From contig JANQJA010000013.1 in NCBI GenBank assembly GCA_028281885.1, positions 1 through 64,000 on the forward strand: a DNA stretch of 64,000 nucleotides, in the 5' to 3' direction. The translations under genes and the position numbers were made by a program. Under the pieces are notes generated by a model that saw only the letters and a program-made list of their open reading frames with translations, was not told the DNA's origin and did no database searches. Shown here in pieces: positions 6,011-11,888 of the stretch. Position 1 is the stretch's first letter; each line of letters opens with the position of its first letter. This stretch comes from Pseudomonadales bacterium. GTDB lineage: Bacteria; Pseudomonadota; Gammaproteobacteria; Pseudomonadales; Azotimanducaceae.

Positions 6011-6343
6011 AGCGCCCGCTCCAAACAAGAAATACATCGGTATCTCGACCGTAATGACTACCGCGGGGACTATTGCTGAGTACCTTGCAGCGCGTTGTGA
6101 TCCGTACTCGAGTCCGGCTCTGAAAATATAAAATGGAATGATGAAATATAGGACATAACCAAATAACGATAGCTCCATTGGCAAATCTAAAAACCATAGC
6201 GCAATCTGAATAAGCAGGATGCAAAGAGCTGGGGCTAGCACGAAGACGAAGGTCATCCACCAATCTATTTCTAGATCGCTTCTCTGCGCTATCAACTTGT
6301 AGATGCCGAGTAATAACAATGAGGCTACAACGAGATGAATCAA
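6005..6343 (-). CDS. Small membrane protein (cassette 8)
   Basis: 112-aa protein of unknown family with about four hydrophobic segments: IHLVVASLLLLGIYKLI, MTFVFVLAPALCILLIQIAL, SLFGYVLYFIIPFYIF and IVPAVVITVEIPMYFLF. It is predicted to be an inner-membrane protein. I place the start at TTG 6343 because a strong AAGGAGG Shine-Dalgarno lies 6-7 nt upstream. An in-frame GTG at 6370 would begin inside attC K. The stop TAA is inside R'' of attC J. Small multi-pass proteins are frequent in chromosomal integrons, usually without known role. Confidence 0.75.
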   Translation of the reverse strand: MIHLVVASLLLLGIYKLIAQRSDLEIDWWMTFVFVLAPALCILLIQIALWFLDLPMELSLFGYVLYFIIPFYIFRAGLEYGSQRAARYSAIVPAVVITVEIPMYFLFGAGAA

Positions 6344-6361
6344 TTTACTCCTCCTTGATCT

Positions 6362-6493
6362 GCATAACACCTAGTTAAGCGGCGTGTCACGGAGCGCGCC
6401 GGCTGCGACAAAATGGCGAAGCCATTCGCAGACGGTGTGCGCAGTGGCACGTCCGAGGGAGCGCAAGCGACCGGCTTCAACTGCATGTTATGT
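6362..6493 (-). repeat. attC site K
   Basis: 132 bp, the attC of the 69-aa membrane-protein cassette. R' is GTTATGC (6368-6362) and R'' is ACATAAC (6493-6487). L'' CAGTTGAAGCCG faces GTTAAGCGGC, with the ATGGCGAAGCCAT inner hairpin. Confidence 0.92.
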
Positions 6494-6616
6494 GCCGCGG
6501 CCTCTCTACGTCTATCTCTCATGAATCTGATTCGCTGGGTAACTTCGGAAACCGCCAACCACCGCAATGTAAAAGCGGAAAAGTGCGATAACACCACGTT
6601 TCATATCTTAAAAATG

Positions 6617-6826
6617 CTACTGAACATTGTTGCGCCAAATTGTTCTTCTAGCGAGGATAGCTAGGACGACAAATGCAAGTACTGCAAAAAATAGGGGGTC
6701 GATTTCCATTCCAATAAGGTCGCTAATGAAGTTGCGACCAATCGTACCAAGCCATGTCATACCAAGACCTAACGGCACACCAATCGCAACAAAAACCAAG
6801 AGCTGACGTTGTTCAATGTCATTCAT
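6617..6826 (-). CDS. Small membrane protein, 69 aa (cassette 7)
   Basis: 69-aa protein with two predicted membrane helices (LLVFVAIGVPLGLGMTWLG and PLFFAVLAFVVLAILA) and a basic C-terminus (RRTIWRNN). Family unknown. ATG 6826 is preceded by GGGGACGGTC. The longer frame to 6853 would start in attC L. About 120 nt between its stop and attC K carry no ORF that I can support. That stretch contains GATAACACCACGTTTCA (around 6586-6602), which resembles an attC left arm and may be a relic. Confidence 0.6.
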   Translation of the reverse strand: MNDIEQRQLLVFVAIGVPLGLGMTWLGTIGRNFISDLIGMEIDPLFFAVLAFVVLAILARRTIWRNNVQ

Positions 6827-6844
6827 GACCGTCCCCGAATAGGC

Positions 6845-6976
6845 ACATAACACCCAGTTAAGCGGCGTACTGCACGAGAATGAGATTGCGATAGAATGGC
6901 GAAGCCATTCGCAACCGAAGCACGAGTAGGTACGTCCGAGTGAGCGATAGCGAACGACTTCAACTGCATGTTAGGC
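6845..6976 (-). repeat. attC site L
   Basis: 132 bp, the attC of the 100-aa hypothetical cassette. R' is GTTATGT (6851-6845) and R'' is GCCTAAC (6976-6970), with the ATGGCGAAGCCAT inner hairpin. Confidence 0.92.
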
Positions 6977-7273
6977 GCCTCGTCGTATCGTTTCTTTCCA
7001 TAGTTCTCGTTCCGATAACTTTGCATCGGAATTCTTATACCAAGCCACAATCTCCTTTGCAGCATCAAACCAAACTACTGAGTCCTTTTCATTGTAAGGA
7101 TCGTAGTTGTGGTTCTGCGCATCGCTCCAACAGTCAAAAAAGTCTCTTACAGACGGATCCTTTCCTTCCATTGATAGTGCTTGATCTAGCTCACTATAGA
7201 CGTGGCTAAACTCACTCGGAGAGCGCTGCGAGGCAAGCATCGCTTGATCTAGAAGTTCGAGGATGTTCTTCAT
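6971..7273 (-). CDS. Hypothetical cassette protein, 100 aa (cassette 6)
   Basis: I do not recognise the family. It is a soluble, acidic and mostly helical protein: MKNILELLDQAMLASQRSPS at the N-terminus, VRDFFDCWSDAQNHN in the middle, and WFDAAKEIVAWYKNSDAKLS before the end. There is no signal peptide or catalytic motif that I can point to. ATG 7273 has no clear Shine-Dalgarno, and the gene starts only 14 nt after the R' box of attC M. The stop TAA is within R'' of attC L. Confidence 0.7.
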   Translation of the reverse strand: MKNILELLDQAMLASQRSPSEFSHVYSELDQALSMEGKDPSVRDFFDCWSDAQNHNYDPYNEKDSVVWFDAAKEIVAWYKNSDAKLSERELWKETIRRGA

Positions 7274-7287
7274 CAGAAAGCTATGAC

Positions 7288-7431
7288 GCCTAACACTTGG
7301 TTAAGCGGCGTGTCACGAAACGCGCCAGTTGCGACAAAATGGCGAAGCCATTCGCAACTGGAGTGTGGAGTGGCACGTCCGAGTGACGGAGCCCGATAGG
7401 GCGGAGGAACGGCTTAAACCACATGTTATAC
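7288..7431 (-). repeat. attC site M (of the HNH cassette)
   Basis: 144 bp, a longer member of the 132-bp subfamily. R' is GTTAGGC (7294-7288) and R'' is GTATAAC (7431-7425). It has the ATGGCGAAGCCAT inner hairpin. The extra length lies in the GACGGAGCCCGATAGGGC region. Confidence 0.9.
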
Positions 7432-8124
7432 GCCTACTTCCTTATCACCTTTGCCAATGTTGCACTCCCAACAAAGTGTTTGCAGATTTTCGAACTCTGT
7501 GGTCCCACCCTTTGAGAAGGGAACTACATGGTCGATTTGAAGCTTCACACCAAAGTCCGTTACGGGACTTCGCCCACACAGTACACATCGAAAATCATCT
7601 CTTTCAAGCACTTTAAGGCGCAATCTAGGCGATACATTCCTATTGCGTTGTGGCTTTGATTTTTTGGGAGTCGATGTTGGGGTTGGCGTTGAAATCTCGG
7701 AACATTCGATTTCGATTCCGCTACCCATCTTGTATTCAATGAACTTTAAGCAGGCATCAGTCCAATTGCCGAAAGTGTACTTGTAGGTGTTGTAACTAAT
7801 ATTTGGATCAGAGCTCTCCCATTCGATTCTGGACGGCCTATGACCCAGAGCAACCCAGACCCTATCCATTTCTTCGAACAGCTGGCGATCGGTGTACTGG
7901 CGCTTACTTTTGAGTTTCAGGGGTGAATCCAAGCTTTGCAATGCTTTCTTCCAGGAACCATACACTCGTTTAACCGTGCTTGAGCTGCAAGCTTCAGCAA
8001 ATTGATCAAATTCGCGGTATCCAAACTCTCGATATTCGAATATCCCCGCTACTCGTTCGAGCTCAGCTTTAACCTCGTTTTCAGAGATTTTGTCGACTCG
8101 AGAACGTGTGAATTCGTAGGTCAT
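7426..8124 (-). CDS. HNH endonuclease with two homing-associated repeats (cassette 5)
   Basis: 232-aa protein. Two tandem repeats of about 50 residues (about 20-66 and 82-132) share the pattern E-x-x-R-V...F...Y...W-x-x-A-L. They match the repeat that accompanies some homing and HNH endonucleases, a likely DNA-binding unit. A Thr/Pro/Lys-rich linker follows (TPTPTSTPKKSKPQ). The C-terminal HNH domain has C-V-L-C (180-183), Q-I-D-H (His about 199) and C-W-E-C (218-221), with the N of CNIGKG. The Cys pairs bind zinc and the His is the expected general base. ATG 8124 was chosen; the longer frame (8196) runs into attC N. The stop TAA lies in R'' of attC M. Confidence 0.88.
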   Translation of the reverse strand: MTYEFTRSRVDKISENEVKAELERVAGIFEYREFGYREFDQFAEACSSSTVKRVYGSWKKALQSLDSPLKLKSKRQYTDRQLFEEMDRVWVALGHRPSRIEWESSDPNISYNTYKYTFGNWTDACLKFIEYKMGSGIEIECSEISTPTPTSTPKKSKPQRNRNVSPRLRLKVLERDDFRCVLCGRSPVTDFGVKLQIDHVVPFSKGGTTEFENLQTLCWECNIGKGDKEVGV

Positions 8125-8139
8125 GCTGCTCGCGATGGC

Positions 8140-8265
8140 GTATAACACCCAGTTAAGCGGCGTAGTAAGTGAGCGCGAATATTGCGAATGCAACATTCGT
8201 GATCGCTTGCTACGTCCGAGTGACGGAGCCGAAGGCGGAGAAGCGGCTTCAACCTCATGTTATGT
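8140..8265 (-). repeat. attC site N (of the lipoprotein cassette)
   Basis: 126 bp. R' is GTTATAC (8146-8140) and R'' is ACATAAC (8265-8259). The inner stem (GCGAATATTGCGAATGCAACATTCG) is unlike any other site in the window. Confidence 0.9.
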
Positions 8266-8637
8266 GTCTCGTATCCGATTAGCGATCTCCTCCTTATGAT
8301 CGGCAAACGCTTTAATGCTGCACTGTTCAAACTTGGAAGAGTGAAATTGCATGGTCATGTTGCTTGATAAGCACGAAGCAAACTCTTGAGAGTGCTCTTT
8401 CGCAATTTCTTCATTCTCTGCTTCGAGTTCATCCACCATTCTCTGCAAATATTTACCCGGATTGCACGGCTTCGCGCCTTCGGATACCAGCAATCGACAC
8501 TGAGCTTCACTCACATCGACGCAACCAAGAAACTTTTCATTTTCGCAGAGTATGACTTGGAAATTACTTTCAAGACCTGTAGATTCATGTCGATAATTTT
8601 CGCAACTGCTTGCAAGTAGAATCGTAGTTAACAGCAT
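8260..8637 (-). CDS. Putative small lipoprotein or secreted protein (cassette 4)
   Basis: 125-aa protein starting MLLTTILLASSCENYRH. It has a hydrophobic N-terminus followed by A-S-S-C, which fits a short lipoprotein signal with Cys12 as the lipidated residue. The charged n-region is missing from this start. A GTG at 8649 would add M-S-R-V and supply an Arg, so it is a real alternative. The mature part has further cysteines (FLGCVDVSEAQCRLL, AKPCNPG) that could form disulfides in the periplasm, and a long acidic helix. Family unknown. The stop TAA lies in R'' of attC N. The reading frame that extends further upstream crosses attC O and is not real. Confidence 0.62.
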   Translation of the reverse strand: MLLTTILLASSCENYRHESTGLESNFQVILCENEKFLGCVDVSEAQCRLLVSEGAKPCNPGKYLQRMVDELEAENEEIAKEHSQEFASCLSSNMTMQFHSSKFEQCSIKAFADHKEEIANRIRDT

Positions 8638-8647
8638 CACTCTGGAC

Positions 8648-8746
8648 ACATAACACCAAGTTAAGCGGCCAAGACATTCTGGCGCGGAGCTTGCGTATGC
8701 AAGCGAAGTGACAGGTTGCTTGGTCCGCTTCAACTTCATGTTAGAT
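8648..8746 (-). repeat. attC site O (of the DUF5063 cassette)
   Basis: 99 bp. R' is GTTATGT (8654-8648) and R'' is ATCTAAC (8746-8740). Member of the 99-bp subfamily with GTGACAGGTTGCTTGGTC in the 5' half. Confidence 0.92.
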
Positions 8747-9190
8747 GCCCTTCGTTTCCAAGAGCAGATAGCTCTGTAGATCTCGCAAATGGCGACCCCA
8801 ATGCATACGGAAGCCGTTCTCAAGGTGCCAAAGTGCGTTGGCTACAGAGGTGTTCTCAAAGTACCACCTAGCGTCGGCAAGTTCATGGACGATGTCAACG
8901 AGATCGTCAACTGCGTCCCCGACCTCAACTTTGCGCGTTCCAAGTCTGTCCGAGTCTGGGCTCGTTACATTGTATGGGCCAAGCGTTGGAAAACGCTGGG
9001 TGATGATGCTTCGTAATTCGTGGTACTGGATCGTTGGACTGTCTGGATATTCGGTCTCATCGAACTTGAAGCTGATCGTTTCCTGATCAGCGGCTAGACG
9101 ATCGAGCCAAACAGAAAGCATCTCCAGGTCTTGAGATGACTCCTCATAGATGAATTTCAGGAAACCCGTCACAAGTTCGCGCGAGGCCAT
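8741..9190 (-). CDS. DUF5063-like protein (cassette 3)
   Basis: 149-aa soluble protein. The VGDAVDDLVDIVHELADA block (about residues 89-106) followed by NALWHLENGFRMHWGRHLRDL matches my recollection of the DUF5063 family, in which an acidic D-D-L-x-D-I helix precedes an HWGxH motif. No reaction is known for this family. The clustered Asp and His residues could bind a metal, which is only inference. ATG 9190 begins MASRELVTGFLKFIYEE. The upstream GATGCCCTGAG gives only a weak Shine-Dalgarno. The stop TAA lies in R'' of attC O. Confidence 0.7.
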   Translation of the reverse strand: MASRELVTGFLKFIYEESSQDLEMLSVWLDRLAADQETISFKFDETEYPDSPTIQYHELRSIITQRFPTLGPYNVTSPDSDRLGTRKVEVGDAVDDLVDIVHELADARWYFENTSVANALWHLENGFRMHWGRHLRDLQSYLLLETKGI

Positions 9191-9198
9191 CTCAGGGC

Positions 9199-9330
9199 AT
9201 CTAACACCAAGTTAAGCGGCGCTGCGAGGTAACGCGAAGCTGCGACAGAATGGCGAAGCCATTCGCAGCTTTGCGTTGGCTTGCTGCGCCCGAGCGAGCG
9301 ATAGCGAGCGCCTTGAACCACATGTTAGGC
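9199..9330 (-). repeat. attC site P
   Basis: 132 bp, the attC of the glycine-rich peptide cassette. R' is GTTAGAT (9205-9199) and R'' is GCCTAAC (9330-9324). L'' GTGGTTCAAGG faces GTTAAGCGGC, with the ATGGCGAAGCCAT inner hairpin. Confidence 0.92.
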
Positions 9331-9342
9331 GCCTTCACGAAC

Positions 9343-9540
9343 TCACTCAGAATCCCGATCTTCAGTGTTCTCCCCTCCTTTCTGGGCACCAAGCGTGATA
9401 CCAATTCCTACACCGACCGCTACACCGATTCCAATTCCCGCCCCTATATTGTCCATCGCTACGCCAAGTGCTACTCCAACACCAACTCCGATTGCTATTC
9501 CTGCACCCATGAAAGTAGAACTGTTGTTATTGTCGCTCAT
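9343..9540 (-). CDS. Glycine-zipper-like hydrophobic peptide (cassette 2)
   Basis: 65-aa protein with a polar N-terminus (MSDNNNSSTF). A long Gly/Ala/Val/Ile-rich core follows, with GxGxGxG-type spacing (GAGIAIGVGVGVALGVAMD, then GAGIGIGVAVGVGIGITLG), and a polar charged tail. The DNA is correspondingly repetitive, with ACCGAT/CCAATTCC-like units around 9390-9500. Glycine-zipper cores insert in or span membranes, and some form pores. A function here cannot be inferred. GGAG lies 8 nt before ATG 9540. The TGA stop is 13 nt from R'' of attC P. Confidence 0.65.
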   Translation of the reverse strand: MSDNNNSSTFMGAGIAIGVGVGVALGVAMDNIGAGIGIGVAVGVGIGITLGAQKGGENTEDRDSE

Positions 9541-9585
9541 ACTGTTTCTCCGCTCAGTCCCTAATTATGTCGGGATTGGACAGGC

Positions 9586-9699
9586 ATATAACACATAGTT
9601 AAGCGGCGAAGACGCCGAGGATCAAAATGTGATTCACATTTTGACCGCAGGTGCTTCGTCCGAGTGAATAAAATGAGCGGCTTCAACTGCATGTTATGC
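9586..9699 (-). repeat. attC site Q (of the first cassette)
   Basis: 114 bp. R' is GTTATAT (9592-9586) and R'' is GCATAAC (9699-9693). It shares the palindrome CAAAATGTGATTCACATTTTG with site C, 8 kb away. The first cassette's TGA stop lies in the L'' arm. Confidence 0.92.
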
Positions 9700-10165
9700 A
9701 TGCTCCCAGTTGATCGAATAATCCTAAACCCGCAAAGCCAGAAATAACGATGACTATCGCAAGAATTTTAACCCTAGTTTCCGTTAGCTCTAAGCTAAAG
9801 GGTCCAGACTTGTTGTGCACCAGGTACAAGCTCAGAACTTCGGCACCGTCGCGGAAAAATACCCAGCCGAGCAACAAGCCCCAAAGCAAAACATTAAACG
9901 ACAGCGCGATCATTGAATATGGATGCGCCCACTCTAGGTAATGGGGGGATTCAGCTCCGGAGACGCGTTGTAACAACCAATAGACGACGCTTGTGCTTCC
10001 TATAATGAAAACCCATCCCTTGACGAAATTGCGAACCCCTTCTTCCGTGACTATACCGCTTTCAATATTTTTCTTGTGGCCAAAGTGATAGGTAATGGCA
10101 CCTCCTCCACCTACCCAGGCCCCGCAGATCAACCAGAAATAGCTCTGAATAAATTCAAAGCTCAT
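9683..10165 (-). CDS. Membrane protein, first cassette after attI (cassette 1)
   Basis: 160-aa protein with about four predicted membrane segments: IQSYFWLICGAWVGGGGAI, FVKGWVFIIGSTSVVYWLL, YSMIALSFNVLLWGLLLGWVF and RVKILAIVIVISGFAGLGLF. Family unknown. ATG 10165 (MSFEFIQSY) begins 4 nt inside the cassette boundary. The reading frame passes through R'' of attC Q, so the last residues (ACITCS) are encoded by the recombination site and the TGA lies in its L'' arm. As first cassette it should be the best expressed if an array promoter lies in attI or intI. It is also the most likely recent arrival. Confidence 0.75.
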   Translation of the reverse strand: MSFEFIQSYFWLICGAWVGGGGAITYHFGHKKNIESGIVTEEGVRNFVKGWVFIIGSTSVVYWLLQRVSGAESPHYLEWAHPYSMIALSFNVLLWGLLLGWVFFRDGAEVLSLYLVHNKSGPFSLELTETRVKILAIVIVISGFAGLGLFDQLGACITCS

Positions 10166-10168
10166 GCG

Positions 10169-10454
10169 GCATAACACATAGTAGGTGGAACTTTTCCACC
10201 TAAACCGGAAGCGCTGCCCGAACCCCAACGAAAACAACATGTTGCTATGTTCCGCTCATTATTTGAGCAACTTCTCTTGGGAAAGATACGAATATTCAAC
10301 ATGGACAATGTCCACCTAATCCGGCGTAACGTGGGCATTTTCCACCTAATCCCGGGAAACATGGAAAACTTCTACATAAACCAGAGCAAGATTCAGACGG
10401 CAAATAGGGGCATTAACCGATAGGAAGTGAACAGATTTTAGCCAAACTGGTTGC
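10169..10454 (-). other. attI region and intI upstream region
   Basis: The array ends on the right with the core box GTTATGC (10175-10169), which lacks a partner attC arm structure on its right. This is expected for attI next to intI. The 280 bp to the intI start hold no gene. They contain four related repeats (listed separately), an imperfect palindrome GGTGGAACTTTTCCACC (10184-10200) 8 bp from the core box, and presumably the cassette promoter, which I cannot place with confidence. No LexA-type CTGT-N8-ACAG box is visible. Confidence 0.75.
10182..10384 (+). repeat. Four 26-30-bp direct repeats beside attI
   Basis: Units at about 10182-10207, 10298-10325, 10328-10355 and 10358-10384 share AACATGGAnAAnnTTCCACC followed by TAATCCGG (+ strand). 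The last three are spaced exactly 30 bp apart. Units 1 and 2 are themselves palindromic (GGTGGAA/TTCCACC; TGGACAATGTCCA). They could be integrase-binding repeats, a regulator operator, or the multiple-repeat end of a lost insertion sequence. The sequence does not decide between these. Confidence 0.7.
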
Positions 10455-11426
10455 ATGTCCCAGCTCATTGACCAAGTCTCCGCTGCAATCCGTGCGCGTG
10501 GTTACAGTATACGGACAGAGAAAGCTTATACCAGTTGGGTGAGGCGATTTGTTCGCTTTCATGGCCTGCGCCATCCCGCCGAAATGAGCGAACCAGAGGT
10601 TATCGCCTTCCTTACGCACCTTGCTGTGAATCGAAACGTATCCGCCAATACGCAGAACCAGGCGTTACAGTCCCTGGTATTTCTTTACAGGCACGTATTG
10701 AGTAAACCGCTGGGAGACATCACCTCCGCAGTACGAGCAAAGAAACCACAGAAACTGCCAACAGTGATCAGCCGCAATGAAGTACGCGCTCTGTTGCAGG
10801 AACTGTCCGGCTCCCAGCAATTGATTGGAGCCCTGCTTTACGGATCTGGTCTGCGACTCCTGGAGGCACTACAGCTTCGCGTGAAAGACATTGACTTCAA
10901 CTATCGATGTCTGCATATCCACAATGCCAAGGGCGCGAAGGACAGGATAGTGGTTTTTCCCGATGCCTTACATAAACCCATGCGCATACAGCTCGACGAA
11001 GCCAGACAACGTCATGCCAGCGATCTAGCGCGAGGGTATGGTGAGGTCTGGATGCCAGAAGCTTTGGCAAGAAAGTATCGAAGCGCCGGGCGCAGCTGGC
11101 CCTGGCAATACGTATTTCCTTCTCATCGGCTCAGCCCGGATCCACACACGGGCGTCATCCGAAGACACCATGTCTATATGACGACCTTTCAAAAATCGAT
11201 CAGGCGCGCCGTTTCCCAGGCAGGAATCGAAAAGAGAGTCAGCTCTCACACACTACGCCACTCTTTCGCCACCCACGCGCTGGAGAACGGCATTGACATA
11301 CGAACTGTCCAGGAACAACTGGGTCACGCCTCGCTGGAAACGACTGAACTCTACACACACATCATCAAGCGAGGCGGTCATGCGGTACGCAGCCCGCTGG
11401 AAGATATCTTTCCTGCCTTCGAATAA
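10455..11426 (+). CDS. intI: Integron integrase
   Basis: 323-aa tyrosine recombinase of the integron class. Catalytic residues in order are Arg134 (SGLRLLEALQLRVKD), Lys162 region (AKGAKDRIV), His265 and Arg268 (HTLRHSFATH), His291 (LGHASLETT) and Tyr300 (ELYTHI). The IntI-specific insertion before the C-terminal box is present (EALARKYRSAGRSWPWQYVF, about 203-221). This insertion separates IntI from XerC/D and lets the enzyme bind folded single-stranded attC. It cuts the bottom strand of attC and integrates cassettes at attI. ATG 10455 is preceded by an in-frame stop. It is divergent from the cassettes, the normal integron layout. No frameshift or missing residue is seen, so it is likely active. 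Confidence 0.97.
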   Translation: MSQLIDQVSAAIRARGYSIRTEKAYTSWVRRFVRFHGLRHPAEMSEPEVIAFLTHLAVNRNVSANTQNQALQSLVFLYRHVLSKPLGDITSAVRAKKPQKLPTVISRNEVRALLQELSGSQQLIGALLYGSGLRLLEALQLRVKDIDFNYRCLHIHNAKGAKDRIVVFPDALHKPMRIQLDEARQRHASDLARGYGEVWMPEALARKYRSAGRSWPWQYVFPSHRLSPDPHTGVIRRHHVYMTTFQKSIRRAVSQAGIEKRVSSHTLRHSFATHALENGIDIRTVQEQLGHASLETTELYTHIIKRGGHAVRSPLEDIFPAFE

Positions 11427-11501
11427 TTTGTTGGTTTTAGTCACGAAAATTCACATACCGAATACTATTGGACCTAACACAAGGGTCTAAGATGGCACTT
11501 G

Positions 11502-11888
11502 ATGGATTTCACTTTCGAACATCACGAAACCCACCTCGCCGTTATTGTTAGCGGTACGTTTGAACTGGATACGGCGGTGGCAGTACTTGAGGAGACCCTG
11601 GAAGTCAGCCGCGCCGGAGATTTTCGCCGCGTCTTGACGGACATGACCGCGCTGAATGGGTTCGAATCAGCAGTGCTGCGCGTGCTGTTTGCCCTGCAGG
11701 GCCAGGAACGCTACCAGCGTTATCTGGCGGAAGGCGGCGAGCCCCTTCGCATTGCCTTCCTTGGCGGGAAGAACGCCTTTTCATCCTTCATGCCAGCCCT
11801 TCAGCTCGTGCGACTGAATCGCGGCCCGGTCGAGATATTTACCGATCGCGCCAAGGCTATGGCGTGGCTGGCTGAAGAAAGCAGCTAA
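11502..11888 (+). CDS. Hypothetical protein, STAS/SpoIIAA-like fold possible
   Basis: 128-aa soluble protein between intI and purC. It starts MDFTFEHHETHLAVIVSGTF, has a helix TAVAVLEETLEVSRAGDF, a strand RRVLTDMTALNGFE, and a C-terminal GPVEIFTDRAKAMAWLAEE. The alternation of strands and helices and the FTDRAKAMAWL ending resemble the SpoIIAA/STAS-like proteins. I cannot name a partner or function. ATG 11502 follows TTG in the same frame. It converges on purC, whose stop overlaps its stop region (11885-11888). It marks the return to ordinary chromosome after the integron. Confidence 0.6.
   Translation: MDFTFEHHETHLAVIVSGTFELDTAVAVLEETLEVSRAGDFRRVLTDMTALNGFESAVLRVLFALQGQERYQRYLAEGGEPLRIAFLGGKNAFSSFMPALQLVRLNRGPVEIFTDRAKAMAWLAEESS

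Noticed and set aside
8638-8823. Upstream extension of the lipoprotein reading frame through attC O
   Set aside because: The added residues are translated recombination site. The frame starts inside the neighbouring cassette and has no ribosome binding site there.
148-9699. Regular near-identical repeats that might be taken for a CRISPR array
   Set aside because: Spacing is 0.2-1.3 kb, units are imperfect palindromes with RYYYAAC/GTTRRRY ends, and genes lie between them. They are attC sites, not CRISPR repeats.
10400-10454. LexA box controlling intI
   Set aside because: Only a half-site (ACAG in GTGAACAG) is present and no CTGT partner lies at the right distance, so SOS control is not supported by sequence.
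11471-11480. GACCTAACAC downstream of intI as a possible extra attC or attI half
   Set aside because: No matching second arm or inverted core box occurs within 150 bp, so it is probably chance.
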